A stretch of 55,000 nt of DNA from the NCBI GenBank assembly GCA_009760855.2, contig WPIO01000007.1:2202501-2257500 (forward strand). The letters are read 5' to 3'. Source of the stretch: Cristatella mucedo (taxonomy: Eukaryota > Bryozoa > Phylactolaemata > Cristatellidae). The position numbers were made by a program, and so were the translations under genes. The notes under the pieces are model-generated. The model ran no database searches, was not told the DNA's origin, and saw only the letters and a program-made list of their open reading frames with translations. This document shows positions 38,612-49,627 of this stretch, piece after piece (position 1 is the first letter of the stretch; every line of letters starts with the position of its first letter).

Positions 38612-38786
38612 TTATATGGCCGAGGTTCTTGGTCTACGAGTAAAGTGCTCGCTCTTCGCGAGTCAGGTCGTGGGTTCGAGTCCTCCAGTTGGCAATCTCA
38701 TATTACCTAATGCTAGCGGTGGTGATAGCCATAAAGACTCTTTATTCGTTATATAAATGAGGCTGTAATATAAGCTAAGCTTTAGT
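38612..38786 (+). mobile_element. SINE family A
   Basis: TATGGCCGAGGTTCTTGGTC (box A region), GTCGTGGGTTCGAGTCC (box B), the body GGTGGTGATAGCCATAAAG with CTCTTTATTCGTTATATAA, and the 3' end ATGAGGCTGTAATATAAGCTA. Confidence 0.88.
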
Positions 38787-39024
38787 TAAGTTAATGACAT
38801 ATAGACCCAACCGGAAAAGTCAATCTTATCGCATGTCGGTGAATCATTGTGGCGAAGCGTTCTTGCAGCAATGCGCTTACATACAGGGTCTGACATTTTA
38901 AAATTGTATTTCCAGGCAATTTTTCACTATAAGAGGTTTTCCCAATTGTTTTTACTATTTTTATTACTCAATTGGTGTCTCGCTGCTTTGGGATAGCCTC
39001 TCAAATTCCGCCTGATAAATGAAC

Positions 39025-39755
39025 ATTTGCAAAAAACCAAGCAAGCGATTACTTATCCACGATCAGGCTATCCACGAGAAGCTAGACGCATTTCTGCTGA
39101 CCGAGACGTGGATGACGCCCTGCTCTGGTGGCTGCTCATAGGAGACCACCCCGCGGGGTTCTCATTCCTTCAGTCCATTCGGTCTGAAAAGGTGGGTGGC
39201 AAAGTCACTAGTGTTGTTTGTTAATCTTTTGGCTATACAAAATGTGTGTTTTCGCATGGGCATGGTTTGACTTTGTTAAAATCAGGTCCCCATCAAAGAC
39301 CATGCCTCTAACTATTGTGACCTACCAACCTCCTAGCTGTCTAATCTTGTTTGTAGAGGACTGTTCGGAGTTCCTCTCTAAAATATTTGCATGTGACAAG
39401 CCATAGCCGATTACACGAAACTTCAACATTAATAGTGCCCACCCTAGGAACAATAAGGTCTTCTCATTTCTTGACTGACCTGTGTGGAGAATCACTACCG
39501 GCGCTCATCACACAGTCCCCTGACATGACGATATTTAAAAAGAACGTTGAAATGCGCCGATTTATTACAGCATTTTGGCGGGTCTTGGTGATTTGACTCT
39601 CGTGTGCATTTATCTGCTTACACTGTGCTTACTGCTTGCATATGCTCCACCAACCATCTGGTAATGCTTTCCGCACAGCATCTGTAAAGTGCGTACACAG
39701 AGATTCAGTTCTCTGAGGGTGCTATACAATATAATAATTATTATTGTTATTATAG
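39025..39755 (+). mobile_element. Internally deleted L2-like LINE
   Basis: The first part is a relic of the endonuclease start: AFLLTETWMTP, PAGFSFLQSIRSEKVGGKVT, corresponding to LLALTETW and PSGFSFFHTPRSIKTGGGVA in the element at 48.4 kb. The second part (about 39400 onward) is the far C-terminus (SPDMTIFKKNVE) with the 3' untranslated region, hairpin and ATT tail. The middle of the element, including all reverse transcriptase motifs, is missing. Confidence 0.75.
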
Positions 39756-40364
39756 ATATTAACGGTTCAGCCGATAAGTTTTCAGCCTTATTCACTGAAA
39801 GCGTTGTTACCGTTCGAGCATAAACAAATCTTATCCGGTTAAGGAAGTTTTTTAAGTGCAACCTGTGCACTTCCTTAAGAGATTTTCCAAGGTGTCTGCA
39901 TGCAATGCAGCTACCTTGATAATTGGTAGTAAAAAGAGTGTATCTTCTGGAGACCCTATAACCCCCTCTGTGGCCTTCACTGGCTGAAAAAACGTCGCCC
40001 ATCTATAAATAACTTTTTAGATGCTTCCCCACAAAAAATGGTTGCATTAAAGTCTTTCAATTTACTCAAGGGTAGATCGATACTTGAAAAGCTTGGATGA
40101 GATTCAGAGGCCCTTGCACGTAGCACTCAATTTTTATTCTTCCTTTCTATTCAAAATATTCACGAAAATATTGTTGCAAAGCTGCTTGTAGAAAGATTGA
40201 AAGGAATACATTGTCAGAGAATTTGCAGTCGTGACTCAATCAGCAGCAATCCCATGAAACTGCTCTTCTCCTAGTAAACCAAGACATCGTATGTAGCCAC
40301 GGCGGAGGAAATGTCACTGCCCTAGCCCTACTGGATCTATTTTCAATTGTTTGAAGCGCTACAG
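39756..40364. other. No feature recognised
   Basis: AT-leaning sequence between two LINE pieces, without a recognised gene or repeat. Confidence 0.35.
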
Positions 40365-40507
40365 AGAGATATAGAATAACTAGCAATGTAATGTAATGAT
40401 ATCTATCTGTAACTCCACTAAGCCACAAAGACTAGTCGGGTTTTACGCAGGAGAGTTTTGTGTATCGCACTCAAAACCTAAGCGGCTTTCGGTACGCATT
40501 CGGTAAT
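40365..40507 (-). mobile_element. LINE family 2, 3' end
   Basis: On the minus strand it carries GTACCGAAAGCCGCTTAGGT, TTTGTATA...CTCCTGCGTAAAACCCG, CTTTGTGGCTTAGTGGAGTT and ACATTACATTGC, the same order as 42270-42400. Its 3' end is a short ATTAC-type repeat in place of the ATT hairpin of the first LINE family. Confidence 0.88.
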
Positions 40508-41385
40508 AATAATGCACTTGATAAGATCAGCTCGAAATCTCGGTGTCATGTTCCAAAGTGACCTCTCATTAGACGACCACATCAGCTCCACAATCAAGTC
40601 TGCCTACTTTCAGCTACATAGCATTGTTAAAATTCGGGCTTGTTTAGATTAGGATACCACGTATAAGTTGGTCCATGCATTTGTGACATCCCGTCTTGAC
40701 TTATGCTACTCACTGCTTGCTGGCCTACCGGCATGTGCAATCAGGCGATTACAGCCGGCGCAAAACTCTGCAGCTAGCCTTTTCTGTCGAGAGCGTCGCA
40801 GTTGCCACATTACTCCACTTCTCGCCGACCTGCACTGGCCACCAGTCAAGCAACGGATCGACTTCAAGGTTTTGTCGCTCACTTTTAGGTCACTTTATTC
40901 TTTGACTCCAGCCAGTCTCTCAGATCTACTCCCCTACCAGGCCAAGCATCGTACCAGTGGCTTTTCAGAATCCAACTGTTTACCAATACCTCGTACAAAC
41001 CTCAAATCCTTTGGAGACCGTGCATTTAGTTCGTATGCTCCCAAAGCCTGGAACTCCCTCCCGACCTGCGTCAGAACATCCCCTGACTTGACCACATTTA
41101 AAAAAACTTTAAACACACCTATTTATGACAGCATATAGTGGGTCCCTGTGATTCGTCCTTTATGTGCTTATGCGTGCTGACACTGTGCATGCTGCCACTA
41201 AAATAACCACACTTGCATGCTGACCCGGTGCATGTCACCCCTAACCTTGTTGTTCATGTTGTTTGTCAATCATGATATTACTCATCATTCAGTAGCGTTT
41301 ACCTTTGCAGTAGATGTAAAGCGCCTAGAGAGAGATCGAGATCTCCGAGGGCGCTTTATCAAGTGCATTATTATTATTATTTACA
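40508..41385 (+). mobile_element. L2-like LINE 3' fragment with an inverted tail stub at its 5' end
   Basis: The frame 40668-41138 encodes the LINE C-terminus without a stop: CRERRSCHITPLLADLHWPP, FSESNCLPIPRTNLKSFGDR and SYAPKAWNSLPTCVRTSPD. The 3' end has the best-preserved hairpin: AAAGCGCCTAGAGAGAGATC pairs with GATCTC and GGGCGCTTT. The first bases (AATAATAATGCACTTGATAA) are an inverted copy of the last bases of the same tail, followed directly by TCAGCTCGAAATCT. Confidence 0.9.
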
Positions 41386-41387
41386 AG

Positions 41388-42405
41388 TTGCCTTCGACGC
41401 TTGATTGATATTGATCACGATGTTCTATTGCATGATTGCGAAAACGACGATCAGTCTGGCGGTCGAGGCACTGTCGTGGTTCGAATCGTATTTGTCCGGT
41501 TGTGTTGTATCCACGCAGCGTAGGGATCAGGTCTCATCCACCAGACCAGTCAACTGTGGAGTCCCACAAGGGTCCATCCTTGGTCCTTAGCTGTTCTCTA
41601 ATTAAACTCAACCTCGGGGGAAAGTGATTCAAGCCCATGGAATAGACTATCACTTTTATGCTGACAATACTCAGCTTTATCTGTCCTTTAAATCGTCGAA
41701 ATCTACTGCAACGACTGATAAACAAACTGAATGCTTGCCTTGTAGACATTTGATCCTGGATGTTGGCAAATCTTCTTAAACTGAGCGAAGTTAAAATTTC
41801 CCCGTGCCCTCGACGTCGTCTCTGCGCAATAAATTAGTTGTTGCATTCCTTCGCTCAAAGACCGTTTGCGACAGAAGCTTTAGCTCCACAGGTCCTAGAC
41901 GGTGGTACTCACTTCTACAATTCTTGCGCAATGATACAATACTAGCTGATTTACGGTCTCTTTTGTATAGCGACAGAAGAGCCTTTACGACTATCACCAC
42001 CGCTTGCAGCGGCGATAAACGATCGCCGACCGCAGGATTCGAACCCACGACCTCGGGACCGAGGTCGTACAAAGCAACCGCCTTACCTAGTGTGCCATCA
42101 CGGCCCACCAATGATAACTACTCTCCTGCTGCCGACTATGGCTCATTCTTTTCAGCCGTCCTGAGCTGCTACTTCCACGCTACTCACTACCTCAACTGCT
42201 CTCCTGACTCAGTTGTGCTTCTCACTTTCTGTTTGTTGTGTGAGATGAAGTTTGCTGGCTACCGAATGCGTACCGAAAGCCGCTTAGGTTTTGAGTTCGC
42301 TATACAAAACTCTCCTGCGTAAAACCCGAATAGTCTTTGTGACTTTGTGGAGTTACAGATAGAGATCATTACATTACATTGCTAGTTATCCTAGATCTCT
42401 CTGCA
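41388..42405 (+). mobile_element. LINE family 2, reverse transcriptase region to 3' end, split by a SINE
   Basis: Frames with shifts give ALSWFESYLSGCV, NCGVPQGSILGP and a YADNTQLY-type site (YADDTQLY in active elements; D-to-N here). After a stretch with FSSTGPRRWYSL, a family A SINE interrupts it at 41937-42109. The element then continues with TCTCCTGCTGCCGACTATGG and ends in the GAGTTACAGATAGAG...ATTACATTACATT tail. It is broken by frameshifts and by loss of one catalytic Asp. Confidence 0.85.
41937..42109 (-). mobile_element. SINE family A with target-site duplication
   Basis: Flanked on both sides by AATGATA (41930-41936 and 42110-42116). The LINE relative at 51.8 kb shows an uninterrupted version of the same place, which fixes the SINE ends. 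Minus strand: GATGGCACACTAGGTAAGGC (box A), GTCGTGGGTTCGAATCC (box B), GATCGTTTATCGCCGCTGCA, GGTGGTGATAGTCG, CTCTTCTGTCGCTATACAAA and a 3' end AATCAGCTAGTATTG. This gives a family A length of about 173 bases. Confidence 0.95.
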
Positions 42406-42454
42406 GTGGGTCAAGCAATCGAATATAATACTTTGAAAATTATCATTTTTTAGC

Positions 42455-42835
42455 GCTGTACTGGGTTAAGTACGACCTCGGTGAGCTATGTCAGAGTGTG
42501 GATGTAAATGGCTGTTGGTGGCCCGGGAAACTCTTTATAATATTGGGCACCACAAGGTAGGCTCTCAGTTTCCACCGTCTGTACTCTTCCTCCGATCGAT
42601 ATCGTAGCCAAACGCATCCATAGCTTTCCAAAAATCACCGATGACACCCAGGTTTAAATATACTTGGGCCCTGCTAGCCGTTGCTCGGCGTCCAACTTAC
42701 TCAATACCCCTGCATCCTGAATCTACAATATCTTTACTTGGACTGCCTTTAGCCTCCTCAAGCTTGAGGGTGTTAGGATTAACCTAACAGTAGAGGTCAA
42801 GAATAATTTCTTACTGTAAATAGACGACATCTGCA
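42455..42835 (+). mobile_element. Old LINE reverse transcriptase relic
   Basis: With frameshifts the plus strand reads WAPQG (from GVPQG), then IVAKRIHSFPKITDDTQV and a stretch ending FLLKLEGVRINLTVEV-like. These align in order with the GVPQGSVLGP, VIAKHNLGFHFYADDTQLY and NFLKLKDDQTNLLVMG segments of the 48.4 kb element. The copy is badly decayed. Confidence 0.7.
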
Positions 42836-42875
42836 TCGGAATTGGTTTATCTAGCATCAATTTAAAATATAAAAA

Positions 42876-43005
42876 ATTTAATTCATTTGCATAGTTCCCT
42901 AAGAGAACTTACTATCTAGGCAGGTGCTTATAGTGGGCTGCAAAGCTCGAGCCGACGACCTTGGTTGTCAAAGGTGAGCACCTTACTCCTAGATCATACC
43001 ACGGC
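42876..43005 (-). mobile_element. SINE family B
   Basis: Minus strand: GTGGTATGATCTAGGAGTAA (box A region), GGTGCTCACCTTTGACAACC, GGTCGTCGGCTCGAGC (box B), GCAGCCCACTATAAG, then the decayed hairpin with AGTTCTCTTAGGGAACTATG and an AT-rich end. Confidence 0.85.
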
Positions 43006-43147
43006 ACTATTTAATCAAGTCCCTCAATAATCTGGGCTTACTATAAAAAATGGACTTGTCGTTTGGTGAGCAAAATGCCTCTGCTACCAGCTCACCTGAC
43101 TTAACTTAGAAACATTTCCAGGATTAGGGCCTCCTATTGCCTGACAT

Positions 43148-43150
<3 letters not shown>

Positions 43151-43226
<76 letters not shown>
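43151..43226. repeat. (AT)n microsatellite
   Basis: About 76 bases of uninterrupted AT repeat. Confidence 0.98.
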
Positions 43227-43228
<2 letters not shown>

Positions 43229-43593
43229 CCTAACAATAACACGACATCCAAAATAGCTCGTGCTTTTGTAAAGCGGGGTCTTTTTCAAGGACTCCAGGTG
43301 ACTGCTCTTTATCTTCTGAAGCCTGGTGCATTAACCAGCGGGTCACCTGGTCTGCCGTCATGGACAGAGCAGCCAAATCACAAATAGCTCCTGTCAGACT
43401 TTCACTCAGTTCTTATCAAGGAATACATTTACTTCCATTTTTCTGGCTTAGAGGTCGCTTCATTCACTTGTGCCTGCCTAACTATCCGATCTCTTTGCAC
43501 TTCTTCGGTATTCTCCCACCAACGGCTCCTCGACTTTCAATCGTCTCACCTGTTCGCACTGACTATTAATCTTTGGGTGATCTGGATGTCACT

Positions 43594-45940
43594 TAATAAT
43601 AATAATAATAATAATAATACATTTTATACAGCGCCCTCCGAGAACTCAATCTCTTTCTAGGCAGTTTACATCTGCTGCAAACGAAGCATGCTCGAATGCC
43701 TAAAGGTAGCATGCTCAATAAACCACAAGAACATGGTTAGGGTTGACACGCACAGGGTCAGCATGCAAGTATGATTAGTAGCAGCATGCACAGTCTCAGC
43801 ACCCATAAGCACATAAAAGACGAACGACAGGTACCCACCAAATGCTGTCATAAATAGATGCCTGTTTCGTTTCTTTTAAAAGTGGGCAAATCAGGAGATA
43901 TGACGCAAGTCGGGAGGGAGTTCCAGACTTTGGGAGCATACGAACTAAAGGCACGGTCACCAAAATATTTGAGATTTGTACGAGGTATCGGTAAACAGTT
44001 GAATTCCTAAAAGTAGGTAGTATGATACTTAGCCTAGTGGGGGAGCAGATCTGATAGGTAGGCTGGAGTCAAGGAGGAGACCTAAAAGTGAGTGACAAAA
44101 CCTTAGAGTCGATGCGTTGCTTGACTGGGTGCCAGTGCAGGCCGGCTAGAGGTGGTGTGATGTGTCAACTTTGACGCTCACGACAGACAAGCCTAGCTGC
44201 AGAGTTTTGCATTAGCTGTAAGCACCTGATGGCACGTGCCGGTAGACCAGCAAGCAGTGAGTTACAGAAGTCAAGACGGGATGTTACAAATGCATGGAAC
44301 AACTTAGATGTGGGATCTCTGCCTAAACAAGCCCGAATTTGAGCAATGTCATGTAGCAGACAGTAGGATGACTTGACTGTGGAGCTTATGTGGTTGTCTT
44401 ATGAAAGGTCACTTTGGAACATAACACCTAGATTTTGTACAGATTCAACAGAAAATATGCTGGCAGAGCTGATTTCGAGCGTTAACCTTCCTAATTTCTG
44501 AATCACACCTGGCTTGCCCATAACTAGTTAGTTGGTTATAGCCTCATTCAATTTAAGAAAGGTGGCTGCCATCCATATGGGGATGCCATCAATACATGCA
44601 GAAAATGGAGTTGAGAGAATTTTACTTGCTGGATTTCTGGGAGGGATCAAAGCAAAGGTACCACGTAGTGTCATCTGCATAGAAATTAAATCGTAGATTT
44701 TTCTGGCAATCACATTGGAAATAAGGAGAGTATTAACCGTGAAAATAACGGGACCAAAGACAGACCCCTGAAAATACCACATATTTCCTAGGTTCCTGGG
44801 ATAATCTTTGTGCGTTCACCTCATTACTAAGCAGTCTTCCACTAAGATAGGTCCTGAATCATTGCAGTGCAGTGTCAGTGATGCCCAGGCGAAATTCGAG
44901 GCGCTCAAGAAGGACTCGGTGATCGATAGTATCAAAAGCTGTCCAAAGATCGAGCAAAGCAAGCAGAGAGACTCTACATAAGTCTGCATTCCCAAGTCGG
45001 GCGTTATATACACGAAGAAATCCTGACTTTGTAGATTGATTAGCCCTAAAACCAGACTGGAACTTACTAGCAAGGTTTGAAAATTCAATACATGAGTTCA
45101 GCTGGTTAGCCACGACTCGTCCCGGTGTCTTTGAAAGGAACCATAGAAGATAGACTCGGCGGAAGTTGCTCAAGTTCTATTGATCCAGTGTGACTTTCTT
45201 GAGTAGCAGGCTGACTAAAGCCTTTTTGAAAGGTGCAGGGACATGACCCTAGGCTAAGGAAATATTTATGATGTTATTTGTGGATGGCAGTAGCAGATCA
45301 ATGGCCTCGTAGAAGCAGGACAGTGGGGATAAGGTTCAGGGGACTATTTGTCTTCTTTCATTGGGATATGAACTTCAGGACGGGGTCACTAGTGACCTCC
45401 TTGAATGTAGGCATTGAGATGCTGCATGAAGTTAAGAGATAGAATTCCAGGGAATGCTGCCATTTTAGGGATGAACTCCCTGATCTTGTCTATCTTTTTA
45501 ATAAAGAAGCTAGTGAAGCGATAAGCTAGATCATCAAAGCGATCAAGTAAGAAGCGAACCTGGGAGCTAAGAAAAAGAGGTAAGAAGTAAGAGGTAAGAG
45601 GTAATAAGCTAACCTGGGAGCGGTTAAGGAGATGGTAATAGTCGACATCAGGATTTTTGGATTGTGCAAATGTGATCCAACAATGTTTCATAGAAGCTAG
45701 ACTTTGCCTTTGCTAGGATCGGTTGATAGGATCTACAGCAGTCCTCGTGTGCCTGTCGATAGCAGTCAGTCCCGATCTTTCGTGTGGTTTTTCAACCCTG
45801 CATTTAGTAGACCTAGACAGTTTAATTTCTGTGGTAAGCCAAGCTCGTATCTGATGCAAATTCTTATCTAATGCAAGTTTGGAAGTCATTTTGACTCCGG
45901 TTACCACGTTCGATGACTTTGAACTAGTCAAGTTTCATCT
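43594..45940 (-). mobile_element. Degenerate L2-like LINE, about 2.35 kb
   Basis: Starting with an ATT tail and hairpin at 43594-43675, the minus strand runs back through the C-terminal region, then recognisable reverse transcriptase pieces: FQGSVFGPVIFTVNTL, LLALLDLWTAFDTIDHRVLL, FQSGFRANQSTKSGFLRVY and FLSKTPGRVVANQLNSCIE. Further upstream come RFTSFFIKKIDKIREFIP and the end of the endonuclease-RT linker (TTEIKLSRSTKCRVEKPHER). Many stops and shifts break it. The second-longest LINE in the window. Confidence 0.93.
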
Positions 45941-46194
45941 AATGACGCATTCGTGTCACTCGGTTATCGCAGGTGCCCCAGTGAACATTTCTTTCTTTGA
46001 TCCCGTGCACTTTTCTGGATGACCTTCGTTCGATTCAGTCCATGCTACTTACAAGGGGTCGGTCTAGTAAACCCTTTTTTCGAGTGTCTTCTTTTATGGC
46101 TTCACGTGCGGGTTTTCTTACGATATGGTGCTTTTTGTATTCTAGACTGAGAACGTTACTTTGCTTGTGATAGCATGTTGGTTACAGCATGTGT

Positions 46195-46530
46195 TCCTGT
46201 AAGTTGAAAAGCGCCCGGATAGAGTTTTAGCTTACTCAATGCTTTATACATGCGTACTATAATTTGTATCAGTTTTGTTTTGTCGTCTTAGATTTCCCTG
46301 ACAGCCAGGAAACTTATACTTTTTATAACTAGGCTGTTTCAATACTAACCGGTGCATGATTCAATTCATGTTACTAACCATTGGCCCTGAATGCTTTCAG
46401 AGGCTTATCTAGTCACAATATTGTGCATATCATTAAACCTTGGTTGCAAATTTTCCTGCAGTTGCCTGCATGTAAAGCGCGTGGATAGATATTTATTCCT
46501 CTCACGGGGCTCTACAAACAGCATGATATT
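46195..46530 (+). mobile_element. LINE 3' ends (third lineage), two tails
   Basis: The tail-like unit AAAAGCGCCCGGATAGAGTT at about 46208 and TGTAAAGCGCGTGGATAGAT near 46471 are each followed by a complementary-style arm and an AT-rich end (ATATTATTATAG). The upstream TTCAATTCATGTTACTAACC recalls the element at 9.86 kb. No coding part is left. Confidence 0.5.
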
Positions 46531-46734
46531 ATTATAGAAATAATATCATGCATCATCCATTCATTATTATCATTCAGCAGAACTTCTCTGAAAGAAGCTG
46601 GCAAGCATTATATTATTTCAAGATGTCAAGCCCAATAAGTGGCGCCTATACAAATAGTTGACAACTTTCTTTCTCCTTCTGCACAACTTCAAAGAAAGTA
46701 AGCAAGAGACTTCTGTTCCGACTAATAGCCTATC

Positions 46735-46805
46735 TGTCTCAATTGCTTTACGAGTGGCAATGGCGTTTACCTCTGGTGCAAAGGGGCCGGGTTCGAATGC
46801 AAACA
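46735..46805 (+). mobile_element. Possible SINE head fragment
   Basis: CGAGTGGCAATGGCGTTTAC and GGGCCGGGTTCGAATGC resemble box A and box B of a tRNA-like promoter at normal spacing, but no SINE body follows that I can recognise. Confidence 0.35.
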
Positions 46806-47036
46806 CTAAGAAAGCACATGATTCTATTTCTCGTCTTGATTTTTACGAAATAATAACGACGGTAAGATATTCATGTAGCACCATACGAAACTAAGTCGCC
46901 GGAGTCACTTTAAATATTTTGCAACGGAGCACTTCAATTGGTTAGCGATAAGATGAACCGTTTTGGCACCCACAGTGACGCGTAGGAAAATTCACTCGGA
47001 CGGAGGGAGCAATGCGGAGAGGAGGAGACAAGTTCA

Positions 47037-47475
47037 ATAGTAATAATAATAATAATAATAATTCACTTGATAAAGCGCCCTCAGAGAACTTAATCTCTCT
47101 CTAGGCGCTTTACATTTGCTGTAAAGTGAAATGATAATAATAGTACATTTAATAATAGTAATGATAATAATAGTACATTTGAACTATTATTATTATCGCT
47201 CTGAGAGAACTGAGTTTTTTTCTAGGCACTGAACAGATGCTGTATAAAAATTGATTTGTTGTAACATCCGCAAGCAGTAGTCACAGTGTAGGCGTCGTAA
47301 AGTCACGCGATGTCGCACACATCAGTTGGGAATGAGTCCTAGGCATTGAGTGCAGGTAAATTGGAGGCACGTCTCCGGAATAATACTAATCCTAATCCTG
47401 ATAATAATAACAATAATAATTTGTCTTTTTAACGCCCTATGATAACCGAATATCTATCCAGGCGCTTTACTACAG
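47037..47475 (-). mobile_element. Cluster of three LINE/SINE tails
   Basis: Three hairpin tails with ATT-type repeats lie in a row on the minus strand: 47041-47130 (well preserved, AAAGCGCCTAGAGAGAGATT), about 47145-47255 (decayed) and 47395-47475 (AAAGCGCCTGGATAGATATT). Their parent elements are absent or unrecognisable. Confidence 0.8.
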
Positions 47476-47934
47476 CTCACTGCAATGGGCGCAGTGACCT
47501 ACGCTCATTGGCATGCATGGTATCGTGCTTATACGTGCATGCAAATAGAGCCTGAATCTGAGAGATCGGTTAATAGAACAGCTGGTTAGTAGCGTGGACT
47601 GAATCGTGTAAAGGTTAGCACGCAAACCACGCAGGAGCGTAGCAACACTATCGCAAAGGAGTGTGAAAACTTAGGTGAAATAGATTCGTCTTTATCTGAA
47701 ACTTACGTGACGCAAAGTCGTCGCAGTTGGTGCCAAAAGCTAGATGCGGACTTTCAGACTTTCATCGCATAAAAAATTAAGGTCCAACCATCAAACGATT
47801 TCAGTTCAATTTGAGGAACAGCTAGACGACTGGGAGCCAAGGAGCGATTGGCGTGAGAGCATCTTAGAGGAGCTCAAAGATAGGACACTCCAAGCGTGTG
47901 GCTGGCCTGGAAGGCTAAGCTCTTCTAATAGGTG

Positions 47935-48420
47935 ATGCTATTTTGCGACCATCGCCTGGTGCTCAGAATTTAGGTTTCGTCTTTGACAGCTGCCTAAATC
48001 TTGAAGTTTAATTAAGAAAACTGCTTCCATAGCTAGCCATCACGTCAGATCCCTGTCCGAGATTAGAAACTGTCTTCCGTGGAGGCTTGCAAAAAATTCA
48101 ATTACCTTCCTGGCTCTGTTTCGGCTAGATTATTAAGGTTCCATTTTGGCTGCGCTACCGAAAACGCCACTAGACCACTACTATCTGGATTGGAATGTGG
48201 CTTCAAGGGTAGTTTATAAATCTCAGAGATTTGACCGTGTGTCTCTTTTGTTGAAAGAGCTTGGATGGCTGAGGGTTGTTCTACGGATGCGGTCTAAAGT
48301 TCTTACGCTGACCAACACGGCCCGCCACGGCATGTATCCACCATACCTAGCTAAATTTATTGCACCAGCTTTCGACTGCTCGTGCCCTCAGGTCTTGTAT
48401 GCTATCACTCCGTCATCGTA
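47935..48420 (+). mobile_element. LINE C-terminal relic (second LINE type)
   Basis: Frames with stops read LGFVFDSCLNLE, LSEIRNCLPWRLAKN and SQRFDRVSLLLKELGWLRVV, followed by MRSKVLTLTNTARHG and PPYLAKFI. This follows the RFDHVTPLLKELHWLPV...LHGLAPxYL pattern of L2/CR1 C-termini, but the sequence is distinct from the main family. The full-length element seems to have inserted at its end. Confidence 0.7.
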
Positions 48421-48599
48421 GATCAAATGCATTCCCAAGTATTAATGTTGTTGCTAAGATTCATGAACTATGCATTAACAAAAGAAAAGCACCCCGTAGC
48501 CGCCGCGGTGGCCGGAACCGCCAGCTCAGACGCCGCTCGTTTGGCATTCCTAGAAGTGTCTCGAACCGCTCAGCACGCTCCCCCACATGCGTCACTGTA

Positions 48600-49627
48600 A
48601 ATCTCTCCAACTTAGTGGTCATCAGGCCTGTTGCGACTCCATCGGCCAGACTTAACGCTTGCCTTTGGAATCCTCGCTCAATGTGCAATAAACCTCTAGT
48701 AATAAGCGACCTTATTTCTGAAAATGGTATCGACCTGCTCGCCCTAACTGAAACTTGGTGAAATCGATACACTTCCCGACAATTAAAGATGCTACTCCAT
48801 CTGGTTTCTCGTTCTTTCACACCCCTAGATCAATCAAAACTGGAGGTGGAGTTGCTATTATCGTGCACTCGAAATTCAACTTCAAGCCATTTGCGGTACC
48901 CTCGAAGCAGTCTTTTGAATCAATTGTCCTGGTCTCACCCGAAAACAAGCTACCGATAGTGGCAGTAGTCTATCGCCCACCAGGTACCAAATCCTCATTT
49001 ATCTCAGATTTCTCCGATCTCATTTCGATTCTGTGTGCAAGAAATCGATCCTTCCTCGTTATGGGTGATTTCAACGTTCACTTTGAAATATTCTCTGACG
49101 CTTTCAGCACCGAATTTCGTGCATTGACTGACTCATTGTCTCTTGTGGCTCATGTGCATGGCCCTACCCACATCAAGGGTCACACACTCGACCAGATTTT
49201 CTCATATAACTGCACTTTGTCATCACCAATTATTACCAAATCCTGCTTATCTGACCACATGCAGATCTCATTCAATCTACAGTGCGTGCCCACATCCTCC
49301 TCTAAAATAACCTGCGAATCGCGAAACCTCAAGACCCTTGACATCGATGCTGTCCGTGCGAGAATATCTGCTTCACCTCTGCTGCTCAGTCCTCCCTCCG
49401 ATCTGTCATCATTGGTAGATGGCTACAACTCGACACTAGCTGACACGCTCGACGAGTTTGCACCTCTGACAAAGCGTACTGTGCGCCCCCGCCCAGACGG
49501 CCAATGGTTTACCACAGACATTAAACTAGCCAAGTCTACTAAACGAAAGCTTGAAAAAGCATACAAAAGATCCGGACTAACTGTCCATCGACAGGCATAT
49601 GAAGACTACTGTAGGTCGTACCAATAG
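48600..49627 (+). pseudogene. LINE endonuclease domain, broken by a frameshift
   Basis: Endonuclease/exonuclease/phosphatase fold motifs appear in order: LNACLWNPRSMCNK, LLALTETW (then the shift at about 48758), GGGVAIIVHS, VVYRPPG, MGDFNVHF, HTLDQIF and SDHMQISF. All catalytic-type residues (Asn, Glu, Asp-Phe-Asn, Asp-His) remain. The reading frame ends at a TAG codon at 49625-49627, but the same frame continues open directly after it into the reverse transcriptase, so the stop is a point mutation inside one polyprotein. Confidence 0.9.

Noticed and set aside
48755-49627. A stand-alone endonuclease gene
   Set aside because: The same frame continues into the reverse transcriptase after a single TAG, and the missing first motifs lie upstream in another frame, so it is part of a broken LINE polyprotein.
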